A DNA stretch of 64,000 nucleotides. Source: Erginobacter sp964587835 (GTDB lineage Bacteria > Auribacterota > Erginobacteria > Erginobacterales > Erginobacteraceae). Positions within the stretch are counted from its first letter, which is position 1, and each line of letters starts with the position of its first letter. Below the pieces are notes generated by a model. It was given only the letters and a program-made list of their open reading frames with translations. It did no database searches and was not told the DNA's origin. A program made the position numbers and the translations under genes. Below, one piece after another: positions 24,801 through 32,058 of this stretch. Location: assembly GCA_964587835.1 (NCBI GenBank), contig CAZPMN010000005.1, forward strand, positions 59,423-123,422, written 5' to 3'.

Positions 24801-25357
24801 GCGTCGTGCTGTCCCGCGGAAAGTTCACGGAGGGCCTCGGCGAAGGTGGGGGCGGTCCGGATCTCGATCCCCCGTTCGGTCCGGCGGAGGAACTCCTCGG
24901 AGTTATCCCCCGCCATCACCACCACCCGCCGGCCGCGGAGATCTTCCAGCGTCCGGATCTCCCGGTTATCCTTTCGGACCACGATCGCCCCGTGGAGGGA
25001 GAGGTAAGGGAAGGTGAAGTCGAAGAAAGGTTCGCGCTCCGGGGTCCGGCCGACCAGGGGGAGGGCGTTGATTTCGCCGGAGACCAGCATCGCCTTCAGG
25101 TCCGACCAGTAGCCGGTCTGGAACTCGACCTTCCGGCCCATCGTTTTCAGGGCGGCCCGGAAGAGTTCGACCGAAAATCCGTCGGTTTGCCCCGCGGCGT
25201 TCACGAAGCAAAAAGGCGGGTAGTCGTACTCACTCCCGGCGGTAATCACCTCTTCGGATCCCGCCGGTCCGGCTGCAAGGCAAAAGACGGCCAGGAGAGC
25301 GAAAACCAGTCCTCGCCGCCGATAGCCTGTTCTCCGCCGATTTCCGGATTCGGTCAT
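21848..25357 (-). CDS. BvgS-like hybrid sensor kinase with two periplasmic solute-binding domains
   Basis: About 1170 residues. A signal sequence (GLVFALLAVFCLAAGPAG) is followed by two tandem family-3 solute-binding domains: ~35-270 (EVITAGSEYDYPPFCFVN) and ~275-500 (VIVVGGDHNYPPYEFLD). A membrane helix (AVILLPLLLILAAILLWSW) comes next, then PAS domains (~560-680 and ~690-810). The HisKA H box LAGGIAHDFNNILQ, HATPase boxes (AINARDAMPGGG, FEPFFTTKPEGKGTGLGL) and a C-terminal receiver with DLLILDMVMP complete it. Amino acids or similar small solutes are the likely signals. ATG 25357 (MTESGNRR) is chosen over 25408. The terminal receiver may be the only phosphate acceptor, as no output regulator is adjacent. 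It is divergent from proA. Confidence 0.93.
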   Translation of the reverse strand: MTESGNRRRTGYRRRGLVFALLAVFCLAAGPAGSEEVITAGSEYDYPPFCFVNAAGQTDGFSVELFRAALKTMGRKVEFQTGYWSDLKAMLVSGEINALPLVGRTPEREPFFDFTFPYLSLHGAIVVRKDNREIRTLEDLRGRRVVVMAGDNSEEFLRRTERGIEIRTAPTFAEALRELSAGQHDAVFIQRLVAIRLLQQTGIGNLKILPNPVEDFRQDFSFAVRNGDSETLALLNEGLALVMADGTFQRLHARWFAALELPRRVIVVGGDHNYPPYEFLDGDGLPAGFSVELTRAVAAAGGLEVEIRLGPWTEIRRELAEGGIDAIQGILYSPKRARDFDFSPSYLVNHYVAVVRAEAGEPPATTQELAGLRIVVQRGDIMDDYISQQGVEAEITRVDSQEEALRELAGGRHDCALAARLTTLHLIEKHGWENLKTGKQPLLSPEYCYAVPKGKKAFLAQITEGLRVVLGSGEYRRLRDKWMGIYEEPEVSWRNILRYSAVILLPLLLILAAILLWSWSLRREVKRRTADLALSERRYRNLFERAPLGVFTSHSSGQLISVNPALASIFGYTGTGEMMEKCRDLARDTYFYPEQRAELLRQLEGTGWVNNFELEARKADGSKCCLSLNARIAERDRRGGYVIEGFLTDITARKTAEIERERLITAIEQAGEAILITDSRGIIRYANPAFEAMTGYTRPEALGRSPRRLKNQEQNPKFYHQILKTIRGGRTWRGRIVNRRKNGELFTAEVAVSPVRGSDGKINNYVAALADITRELNLEEQYRQAHKMEAVGQLAGGIAHDFNNILQAILGYGQLLRDGLDDGGREREFLDEILKAGERAATLTQQLLAFSRRQVIRLEPIDLNRVIEHLLKMLRRLIGEDIRLEFIPGSRLGTVPGDVNMLEQVLVDLAINARDAMPGGGVLTIETRNVLIDSDYCAVHPGPAPGRYALLSVTDCGHGMDQQTLSHIFEPFFTTKPEGKGTGLGLAMVYGIVSQHNGIIRAYSEPGRGTAFKIYLPICEEKAAEIGNLIAGAAVGGDEKILLAEDDPMVRNLTVRILEQAGYTVLTAADGAEAVEVYRRRAQEVDLLILDMVMPRRSGYKAWQAIRKNRPDIPVLFTSGYSENAVHTNFILKQGLRLIQKPYLPDALLRAVRDILDNDRDETGGGQSS

Positions 25358-25458
25358 CTTGCAGTCCGTGTTTTTAGATTGGGGAGACAAGGCCACCAAT
25401 GTTACCATCGGTCGGCGAAATCAAAAATACAGTTTTAATCGAGACGGAGGTCGGGACC

Positions 25459-26736
25459 GTGAAGAATATCGAACTGCCCTGGATGGAGAAGATCTGCCAA
25501 GAGGCCCGGGAGGCCTCCTACCGGATGGCGGTGCTCGAGACTGAGACCAAGAACGCCGCCCTGCTGGCGATGGCGGACGCCCTGGAGAAGAGCCGGGAGG
25601 CAATCTTGAAGGCTAACGGCGAGGACGTGGCCGAGGCGGAAGCCCGGGGGGTGGCTTCCCAGCTGCTCGATCGGCTCCGTCTCTCCCCAGCCAAGCTGGA
25701 GGGGACGATCCAGGGGGTGCGGGAAGTAGCCGCGCTTCCCGATCCGGTGGGGGAGGAGCTGGAGCGGACGGTTCGGCCCAACGGCCTCGTCATCCGCCGG
25801 ATTCGGGTTCCGCTCGGGGTGGTAGCGATCGTCTACGAGGCGCGCCCCGAGGTCTCGGCCGACGCTTCCTCGCTGGCCCTCAAGGCCGGCAACGCGGTTA
25901 TCCTGAGGGGTTCCTCGATCGCCGCCCGCTCGGACGGGGCGATCACCGCCGCTGCCGTTGCCGCCTTGGAAGAGTCCGGACTCCCCGCCGGCTCGCTCCA
26001 GTTGGCCTCCGGGGGTGGCCACGGGGCCCTGGCCGCCCTGGCCACCCAGGACCGTTACATCGACCTTTTGATCCCCCGGGGGGGTGAGGGGCTCAAGGCC
26101 GCCCTGATCGATACGGCCACCGTGCCCCTGCTCTTCGCCGCCGACGGCAACTGCCACGTCTATGTCGATGCCGCCGCCGATCCCGAAATGGCCGAAGAGA
26201 TCACGATCAACTCGAAGACCCAGAAGGTGGCGGTTTGCAACGCCGCCGAGACTCTCCTGGTCCATAAGGATATCGCCCCGTCCTTTCTCCCCCGGGTGAT
26301 GAAGGCCCTGGCCGGCCGCGGGGTGGAACTGCGCCTCGACCGGAAAGCCCGCGAGCTGGCCCCGCCCGACCTCGACCCCCCGCCGAAGGACGCCGAGGCG
26401 GCGGACTGGGACACCGAGTACCTGGCCCTCATCCTGGCGGTGGGGGTGGTTGACTCCCTGGACGCGGCGGTCGCCCACATCAACCGCCACGGAAGCCACC
26501 ACAGCGACGCCATCGTCACCGCCGACGAGGCCGCGGCCCGGACCTTCCAGAAGTCGGTGGATTCGGCGGCGGTCTTCTGGAACGCCTCCACCCGATACAC
26601 CGACGGGGCCCGTTTCGGGATGGGAGCGGAGATGGGGATTTCGACCCAGAAACTCCACGCCCGGGGTCCGATCGGGCTACGGGAGCTCTGCTCCTACAAG
26701 TTCGTCATCGACGGCACCGGCCAGCTAGTGACCTGA
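25459..26736 (+). CDS. proA: Glutamate-5-semialdehyde dehydrogenase (gamma-glutamyl phosphate reductase)
   Basis: 425 residues, the usual ProA length. The NAD(P)-binding aldehyde dehydrogenase fold shows PLGVVAIVYEARPEVSADA, LKAGNAVILRGSS, DLLIPRGGEGL, the catalytic cysteine in KTQKVAVCNAAETLLVH, and the C-terminal RFGMGAEMGISTQKLHARGP. It catalyses the second step of proline synthesis, reducing glutamyl-5-phosphate. GTG 25459 is preferred because GGAGG lies 8 bases upstream; an ATG at 25399 would add 20 residues overlapping the kinase promoter region. proB is not adjacent, which is common in scattered pathways. Confidence 0.96.
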   Translation: MKNIELPWMEKICQEAREASYRMAVLETETKNAALLAMADALEKSREAILKANGEDVAEAEARGVASQLLDRLRLSPAKLEGTIQGVREVAALPDPVGEELERTVRPNGLVIRRIRVPLGVVAIVYEARPEVSADASSLALKAGNAVILRGSSIAARSDGAITAAAVAALEESGLPAGSLQLASGGGHGALAALATQDRYIDLLIPRGGEGLKAALIDTATVPLLFAADGNCHVYVDAAADPEMAEEITINSKTQKVAVCNAAETLLVHKDIAPSFLPRVMKALAGRGVELRLDRKARELAPPDLDPPPKDAEAADWDTEYLALILAVGVVDSLDAAVAHINRHGSHHSDAIVTADEAAARTFQKSVDSAAVFWNASTRYTDGARFGMGAEMGISTQKLHARGPIGLRELCSYKFVIDGTGQLVT

Positions 26737-26737
26737 G

Positions 26738-26778
26738 CTTATTGCACAAAACAAGTCATACCACTTTTGTGCAATAAG
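26738..26778. terminator. Bidirectional terminator between proA and metallophosphatase
   Basis: CTTATTGCACAAAA and TTTTGTGCAATAAG form a 14-bp perfect stem with a 13-base loop between convergent genes, with A/T-rich flanks that work in both directions. Confidence 0.75.
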
Positions 26779-26792
26779 AGCCGGGGAGAGGA

Positions 26793-27749
26793 TTATCTTC
26801 CCCCGAGATGGCTGGGGAATTTCTTCGGACGGGGGCCGGTGTAGCCCCGCCGGGTTTTCAGCTCGATCTCCCGTGGCCCGCCTCCCCTCTCCACCACCAC
26901 CCCGTCAAAGGGGACCCCAGCCAGGTCGCGGGCCAGGACCTCGATCCGGTCGGGATAGACGTCTCCGGTGCAGAAGTGGTGTCTCTTCGCCGACCAGACC
27001 AGGTAGGGATTTTCCAACTGCTCCGGCTTGGCCAGGGTGTCGCCGCCCCCGCCGGTGATGAGGTAGGCGATCCCGTCCTTGTGGAAGCGCTCGTAGTTGT
27101 GGATGTGCCCGGCGAAGACCAGGTCGACCCCGCCCGCTTCCAGGACCGGAAGGAAGTGTTTGCGGGTCTTGAGCGCCCCGCCCGGCCAGGGCCAGGAGGA
27201 GGCATAGGGGGCTTCGTGGAAGAAGACGACCCTGAAGATATCCCCGACCCCGGCCAGTTTCTCCTCCAGCCAGTGGGCCTGCTCCCCGAGGCTTCGGTTG
27301 GAGTCGAGACCGAAGAAGGCGACCGGCGGTTTGACCGCCGCGAACCAGGACCGCCCCTCCGGCGGCCGGACGATCTCGTAGTAGCGGCGGCTGTTCCGGT
27401 CGTGGTTGCCCTGGATGCCGAGAAAGAGGGTGTGTTCGAGCAGGCGCCCGGCCGGGCGGCGGAACTGTTCGTCCCACTGCTCGGTTTTGCGTCCGTCCTG
27501 GACGTAATCGCCGACATGGAGGACGACTTCCGCCCCCGAGATCAGGATGTTCTTGGCGATCCGGCGGTGGACCGGGACCCCCCGCTGGTTATCGCCGTAG
27601 ACGGCGAACCGGAAGAGGAAACCATCACCATCGGGGAGGGCGAGAGCGGCCCGGTTCAGGCGGGGGAGGGGCCGCTCCCAGTCCTGCTTCCGGGCCCGCC
27701 GCTTCCCCCGAGGACGCCGCGGCCCGGTTTTTTGGCCCCCATTATCCAT
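26793..27749 (-). CDS. Calcineurin-like metallophosphoesterase
   Basis: 318 residues. Residues ~45-265 hold all metal-binding blocks: AVYGDNQRG, LHVGDYVQDG, GIQGNHDRNS, FFHEAPYAS and FAGHIHNYERF. The latter, with HxHxYER, resembles purple acid phosphatase-type enzymes. There is no signal peptide, and the first ~30 residues are Arg/Lys-rich (RRPRGKRRARK), so a cytosolic location is most likely. Substrate unknown; phosphomonoesters or cyclic nucleotides are possible. The upstream 22 bp before the next gene consist of CCCCAAT-type heptamers. Confidence 0.88.
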   Translation of the reverse strand: MDNGGQKTGPRRPRGKRRARKQDWERPLPRLNRAALALPDGDGFLFRFAVYGDNQRGVPVHRRIAKNILISGAEVVLHVGDYVQDGRKTEQWDEQFRRPAGRLLEHTLFLGIQGNHDRNSRRYYEIVRPPEGRSWFAAVKPPVAFFGLDSNRSLGEQAHWLEEKLAGVGDIFRVVFFHEAPYASSWPWPGGALKTRKHFLPVLEAGGVDLVFAGHIHNYERFHKDGIAYLITGGGGDTLAKPEQLENPYLVWSAKRHHFCTGDVYPDRIEVLARDLAGVPFDGVVVERGGGPREIELKTRRGYTGPRPKKFPSHLGGR

Positions 27750-27771
27750 TCCCCAATCCCCATTTCCCGTT
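27736..27771. repeat. CCCCAAT-type tandem heptamers
   Basis: ATTATCCATTCCCCAATCCCCATTTCCC is built of degenerate 7-base units like the GGGAATA units near 47361-47390. Part of it lies within the 5' end of the metallophosphatase coding region. Confidence 0.5.
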
Positions 27772-28138
27772 ACTGCCGGGAGAGGATATCCCGCTCCGCC
27801 TCCTGCCAGTCCTGGAAGTGCCGGCCGTGGTGCCGGCCCCGGTTGACGAACTTATAGTAGGCCGCCACCCGGACCCGCCGCTGGATCTCGTAGCGGCTGA
27901 GCGCCGGAGCGGCGGGAGCCGGTTGGGAGGCGGCAGCCGCCTTCTTCCCCGGAGTGGCCTGCTTCGGAGCCGTCTTTTTCGGGACCGACTTTTTCTTTGG
28001 AACGGCCTTCTTCGATACGGCCTTCTTCTGAACGGCCTTCTTCGATACGGCTTTCTTCGGTGCGGCCTTCTTTGGAGCGGCCTTCTTCTTCGGGGCGGCC
28101 TTGGTTTTCGGGGCCGCGGTCTTCTTCTTCGTGGGCAT
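27770..28138 (-). CDS. Histone H1-like Lys/Ala-rich protein with DUF2934 domain
   Basis: 122 residues. Residues 1-65 are a low-complexity Lys-Ala-Pro tail of KKAAPKKA/KKAVSKKA repeats, the composition of bacterial histone H1-like DNA-compacting proteins. Residues ~82-122 match DUF2934: YEIQRRVRVAAYYKFVNRG then HFQDWQEAERDIL, with the typical DW.EAE core. Such pairs occur in several bacterial phyla, where the tail probably binds DNA; the role of DUF2934 is unknown. AAAGGA lies 8 bases before the ATG. Confidence 0.82.
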   Translation of the reverse strand: MPTKKKTAAPKTKAAPKKKAAPKKAAPKKAVSKKAVQKKAVSKKAVPKKKSVPKKTAPKQATPGKKAAAASQPAPAAPALSRYEIQRRVRVAAYYKFVNRGRHHGRHFQDWQEAERDILSRQ

Positions 28139-28168
28139 AGCTGAATCCTTTCCCTCGGGGATTGGTTG

Positions 28169-28187
28169 AGCGGGGACAGTCCCCGCT
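28169..28187. terminator. Short GC-rich hairpin AGCGGGGA/TCCCCGCT
   Basis: A perfect 8-bp stem with a CAG loop lies between the glycosyltransferase and histone-like genes. It lacks a T-tract and could instead be an operator or leader structure. Nothing else is visible in 28139-28286. Confidence 0.4.
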
Positions 28188-28286
28188 GATTCGGATCAAA
28201 AATCCGGCGCAGTCAAATCCTTCTGCCGCGTCCGACGCTCGGCGGGTATATCCCAACCGGGCGATCCCCGTCAAGGGCAATCTTCC

Positions 28287-29198
28287 CTACCGCCGTCCGA
28301 ATCGCCCCCGGCAGTAATCGATCATTCCCCGGCCCCAGGCTCGCGGCTGGAATCCGGCGGTGACCAGGGCGAAGAGGAGGGTGTAGAGGGCGATCAGCAG
28401 ATTGCGGCCCGCTCGGGCGGACGGGGGGAGGGGGATCCGGCGGTTGAGGAGGAGGAAGTGGTTGCGGGTCGAGTAGTAAACGACCAGGGGGGAATATTCC
28501 CCCCCCATCGATTTGCTGACCGCGTGGTAAACCCGCGAGCCGGGTACGGTCATCACCAGCCAGCCCCGCTCTCGGGCTCGGAGACAGAGGTCGAGATCCT
28601 CGAAACAGAGGTAGTAGTCCTCATCAAGCAGCCCGGTCTCATTCAGCACCGCCGCCCGCAGGAGCATCGCCGCCCCGCTGACCCCCTCCGTTTCCCGGGG
28701 GGAGTCGGGAACCTTTCCGGCGGGACGGTTGTGGTGGAAGGTCAGGACCCGTCCGGAGCGCGGCCCGATGGAGATGCCCTCGCTCCAGACCGTCTCCGGA
28801 CGGGAGCGGTAGAGGACCCGGGAGCCGAAGATCCCCGCCTGGGGGTATTTCCCGGCGACCAGGAGCAACTGGTGGAGAAACCCGGGATCGACTACGGTAT
28901 CGTTGTTGAGCAAGCAGATGTAGTCCGCCCCCCCGGCCCGGGCTCGTTCGAGGCCCCGGTTGTTTCCTCCGGCAAAGCCGAGATTCTCGGGGAGGGAGAC
29001 CAGCTCGGTGCTGGGGAATCTCTCCCGGACCGCCCGGGCGGTTCCGTCGGTCGAACCATTATCGACTACGATGACCCGGGGCCGCTCCGGTTCGAGTTTC
29101 TCCAGCGAGGCCAGGCACTCCAGGAGGTCCTGCTTCCCGTTCCAGGAGACGATTACGATGGCGATGTTCGCACTCAAATCAGCAGAAATGAAATTCAT
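28287..29198 (-). CDS. Family 2 glycosyltransferase
   Basis: 303 residues. The GT2 fold begins IAIVIVSWNGKQDLLECL, with VDNGSTDGTA, GFAGGNNRGLERA, the DxD-like metal site in LLNNDTVVDPGF, and a catalytic EDLDLCLR near residue 215. This matches rhamnosyl-transferase-like enzymes of cell-wall or surface polysaccharide synthesis. A C-terminal hydrophobic segment (NLLIALYTLLFALVTAGF) may attach it to the membrane. ATG 29198 is chosen because the coding sequence upstream is the non-coding CGCAAAGA repeat; no ribosome-binding site is clear there. Confidence 0.9.
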   Translation of the reverse strand: MNFISADLSANIAIVIVSWNGKQDLLECLASLEKLEPERPRVIVVDNGSTDGTARAVRERFPSTELVSLPENLGFAGGNNRGLERARAGGADYICLLNNDTVVDPGFLHQLLLVAGKYPQAGIFGSRVLYRSRPETVWSEGISIGPRSGRVLTFHHNRPAGKVPDSPRETEGVSGAAMLLRAAVLNETGLLDEDYYLCFEDLDLCLRARERGWLVMTVPGSRVYHAVSKSMGGEYSPLVVYYSTRNHFLLLNRRIPLPPSARAGRNLLIALYTLLFALVTAGFQPRAWGRGMIDYCRGRFGRR

Positions 29199-29496
29199 CG
29201 CAAAGACGCAAAAAAGAAGATCACCGCAAAGACGCAAAGAACGCAGAAGAAGATAATGAACCGCCCAGAACGCAAAGAGCGCAGAGAAAGATTGGGGCAA
29301 TTGGATTCTGGGTTATCGGGTCGGGTCGATACTCACAGGAAGACAGAATTATAGAGAGTTGAGATCGCTTCGTCGCTTTGCTCCTCGCGATGACAGCAAA
29401 TTAGATATTCGTAGCAACGCCGAATCGCGATTAAATTCGGAGAAAAATCAAAAAAGAATTCTCTTCGCGACCTTTGCGTTCTTTGCGGTTCATTAT
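29199..29496. repeat. CGCAAAGA (family C) repeats and a family A copy
   Basis: AAGACGCAAAGAACGCAGAAG and GAACGCAAAGAGCGCAGAGAAAG (about 29210-29290) are family C, with an inverted partner TTTGCGTTCTTTGCGGTTCA near 29472-29495. GAGATCGCTTCGTCGC...CTCGCGATGACA at 29360-29395 is family A in reverse. No gene is visible. Confidence 0.8.
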
Positions 29497-30339
29497 TTAA
29501 AGGACGGCGGTGCGGTGTCTCGGGAGGCAACAGTCAAGGTTGACGGCCACCGGGAGAGAGGCGATGTGGCAGGGGCGGACGAGGAGGCGGCAGTCGAGGC
29601 AGGTGAAGCGTCCCCCCAGGCCTCCCGGGCCGATCCCGGTCCGGTTGACCAGCTCGATCACCTCCTCCTCCAGGGAGGCGTAGAAGGGGTCGGGGTGCCT
29701 CTGCCCGAGCTTCTTCATCAGCGCCTGCTTGGCCAGGAGGGGAGCGGTCTCGAAATTACCGCCGATCCCCAGCCCGACCACCACCGGGGGGCAGGGGTTG
29801 GCGCCGGCCCGCTCGACCCAGCCGGCCACGAAGGCGGCGATCTCCTCCCGGCCGGCCGCCGGGGTGAGCATCTTCACCGTCGACATGTTCTCGCTTCCCG
29901 CCCCCTTGGCGGCCACGGTGAGGGCGAGCCGGTCCCCGGGGACCATCTCCAGGTGAAGGACGGCCGGGGTGTTGTCCCCGGTGTTCTCGCGCCGGAGCGG
30001 GTCGCCGACCATCGAGGGTCTCAGGTACCCCTTTCGGACCGCCCGCCGGACCCCCTCGTCCACCGCCTCCCGCAGGTCTCCCCCGACGATCTGTACTTCC
30101 TGGCCCAGCTCGAGAAAAACCACCGCGGTCCCGGTGTCCTGGCAAGGCGGCGCGCCGGATTGCCGGGCGAGCCGCAGGTTCTTTAACAGGTCGTCGAGAA
30201 CCGCCCGGCCGGCCGGTGACTCCTCCCGCTCCCGCCCGGCCCGGAGGGCCGCCTCCAGCCCGGGATCGGGTGAGCAGGCCGCCTCCTGGTAGAGCCGAGC
30301 GACCGCTTCGGTAACTTGTGCCGCCTCAACAGAACGCAT
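29497..30339 (-). CDS. Class I fumarate hydratase, alpha subunit (Fe-S type)
   Basis: 280 residues, the size of separate alpha subunits. Cys in PPCQDTGTAVVF, GGNFETAPLLAKQA, GSENMSTVKML and TCLDCRLLVRPCHIASLP are typical of the N-terminal [4Fe-4S] domain of FumA/TtdA-type hydratases, which interconvert fumarate and malate (or act on tartrate). The oxygen-labile cluster fits an anaerobe. The beta subunit is not next to it and is absent from the window. The start is ATG 30339 or 30354; both lie just after family C repeats with only a weak GGGGG upstream. It is the last gene of the minus-strand carbon cluster. Confidence 0.88.
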   Translation of the reverse strand: MRSVEAAQVTEAVARLYQEAACSPDPGLEAALRAGREREESPAGRAVLDDLLKNLRLARQSGAPPCQDTGTAVVFLELGQEVQIVGGDLREAVDEGVRRAVRKGYLRPSMVGDPLRRENTGDNTPAVLHLEMVPGDRLALTVAAKGAGSENMSTVKMLTPAAGREEIAAFVAGWVERAGANPCPPVVVGLGIGGNFETAPLLAKQALMKKLGQRHPDPFYASLEEEVIELVNRTGIGPGGLGGRFTCLDCRLLVRPCHIASLPVAVNLDCCLPRHRTAVL

Positions 30340-30707
30340 ACCAACAACCCCCATTTTTGAACCGCAGAGAACGAAAAGCAAAAAGAATGAACCGCAGAGA
30401 ACGCAAAGAGCGCAGAGAACAGATAAGTGTTTCAATTCGATAGTATCAGATCGGACCAATAACCGCGGGGATAACACATTACAGCGGGTTGAGATTGCTT
30501 CGTCGCTTCGCTCCTCGCAATGACATTCACTCGGTACTCGCAATGACAGTAAACTTACTCCCCGCGATGACAGCAAAGAAATTCCTCCCTATGAAAGTAA
30601 ATTTGATATTGGCAATACCCCCGAATCGGGATTTCATCCAAAAAATCAAATAATCTCTTTGCGTCCTTTGCGTTCTCTGCGGTTCAATATTTTCTATTCT
30701 TTGCGGT
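30340..30707. repeat. Repeat-filled spacer: family C and family A copies
   Basis: Family C words (AACCGCAGAGAACGCAAAGAG at ~30390-30419; TTGCGTTCTCTGCGGTTCA at ~30667-30690) flank a reversed family A copy at 30490-30525, followed by two fragments (CTCGCAATGACAG and CCGCGATGACAG). This spacer separates fumarase from malic enzyme; I see no gene. Confidence 0.8.
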
Positions 30708-32039
30708 TCAGTCTTTGTTCTCAATGAAGCCCTCGCGCATCAGGGTCTCGGTTTCGTTTCGGGCCCGGTTGATGACCGTCTCGGCCCGCTCCCGCAGCTC
30801 CTCCCGGGTCAGGGGCACGGCGGCCAGACCCTCCTCGATCGCGGCCATCCCCACCGCCACCGCCACCCGGGGGTAAACCTCCCGGTCGGCCATCGTCGGG
30901 GTGATCCGCTCCTCGCTGAGTCCCCGTTCCCGGGCGAAGGCGGCGATCTCGGCGGCGGCAGCCAGGCACATCCCGTCGCTGATGGTCGCCGCCCGGACGT
31001 CAAGGGCGCCCCGGAAGATCCCCGGGAAGCCGAGCGAGTTGTTGATCTGGTTGGGAAAGTCGCTCCGCCCGGTGGCGACGATCCGGGCCCCGGCCTCTTT
31101 CGCCTCCCAGGGCCAGAGTTCGGGGACGGGGTTGGCGCAGAGGAAACATACGGGGTCCGGAGCCATCAGCTTGATCCATTCCGGACGGATGGTCCCCGGC
31201 CCGGGGCGGGAGAGGGCGATCAGGACGTCGGCCCCGGCCATCGCCTCCGGGATCCCGCCCGTTAGCTGTTCCGGGTTGGTCTGCAGGCACATCTCCCACT
31301 TCCGAAGGCGGGTGGTCTCGAGTTCCTTCCGCCCCCGGTGGAGCGTCCCCCGGCTGTCGGTGATGATGATCCGGCCCGGGTCGGCCCCGGCGGCTATGAT
31401 CATCCGGGCGATGCAGAGGTTGGCCGCCCCCGCCCCGACCAGGGCGATGGCGACCTCGCCGAGCCGCTTGCCCACCACCTCGAGAGCGTTGTAGAGGCCG
31501 GCCAGGGTGACGGCGGCGGTCCCCTGCTGATCGTCGTGCCAGACCGGGATCCGGCACTCGGCCCTCAGCCGGTCGAGGATCTCGAAGCAGCCGGGCTGGG
31601 CGATGTCCTCGAGGTTGATCCCCCCGAAGGAGGGCTGAAGGGCCTTGACCGTCCGGATTAGGTCCTCGGGTTCGCGGGTGTCGAGACAGAGGGGGAAGGC
31701 GTCCACCCCACCCAGGTACTTGAAAAGAAGCGCCTTGCCCTCCATCGTCGGCAGGGCCGCCTCGGGGCCGATGTCGCCCAGGCCGAGGACGCGGGAGCCG
31801 TCGCTGACCACCGCCACCGAGTTCCACTTATTGGTGTAACTGTAAACCAGCTCCGGTTCATCCCGGATCGCGGTGCAGGCGGCGGCCACCCCGGGGGTGT
31901 ACCAGATGGCGAAGTCGTCGATCGAGTCGATCCGGCACTTGGGGACTATCTCGATCTTCCCCCGGTAGCGGGGATGGAGGCGGAGGGACTCCCGGACGGG
32001 CTGGAGGGCCTTCTCGAGAAGTTCCTGGTGCTTGTTCAA
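30708..32039 (-). CDS. NAD(P)-dependent malic enzyme
   Basis: 443 residues, the short bacterial/archaeal malic enzyme type. Landmarks: DDFAIWYTPGVAAAC near the N-terminus, SDGSRVLGLGDIGPEAALP, the metal-binding WHDDQQGTAAVTLAG, the Rossmann loop ALVGAGAANLCIARM, and FPNQINNSLGFPG. It decarboxylates malate to pyruvate with NAD(P)+ or runs in reverse. TTG 32039 (LNKHQELLEKAL) is chosen: AGGGAG lies about 7 bases before it, whereas earlier starts would run back into the dehydrogenase gene. It follows the isocitrate dehydrogenase by about 20 bp, so both are probably co-transcribed. Confidence 0.93.
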   Translation of the reverse strand: MNKHQELLEKALQPVRESLRLHPRYRGKIEIVPKCRIDSIDDFAIWYTPGVAAACTAIRDEPELVYSYTNKWNSVAVVSDGSRVLGLGDIGPEAALPTMEGKALLFKYLGGVDAFPLCLDTREPEDLIRTVKALQPSFGGINLEDIAQPGCFEILDRLRAECRIPVWHDDQQGTAAVTLAGLYNALEVVGKRLGEVAIALVGAGAANLCIARMIIAAGADPGRIIITDSRGTLHRGRKELETTRLRKWEMCLQTNPEQLTGGIPEAMAGADVLIALSRPGPGTIRPEWIKLMAPDPVCFLCANPVPELWPWEAKEAGARIVATGRSDFPNQINNSLGFPGIFRGALDVRAATISDGMCLAAAAEIAAFARERGLSEERITPTMADREVYPRVAVAVGMAAIEEGLAAVPLTREELRERAETVINRARNETETLMREGFIENKD

Positions 32040-32058
32040 GGACGGACTCCCTGTCCTC

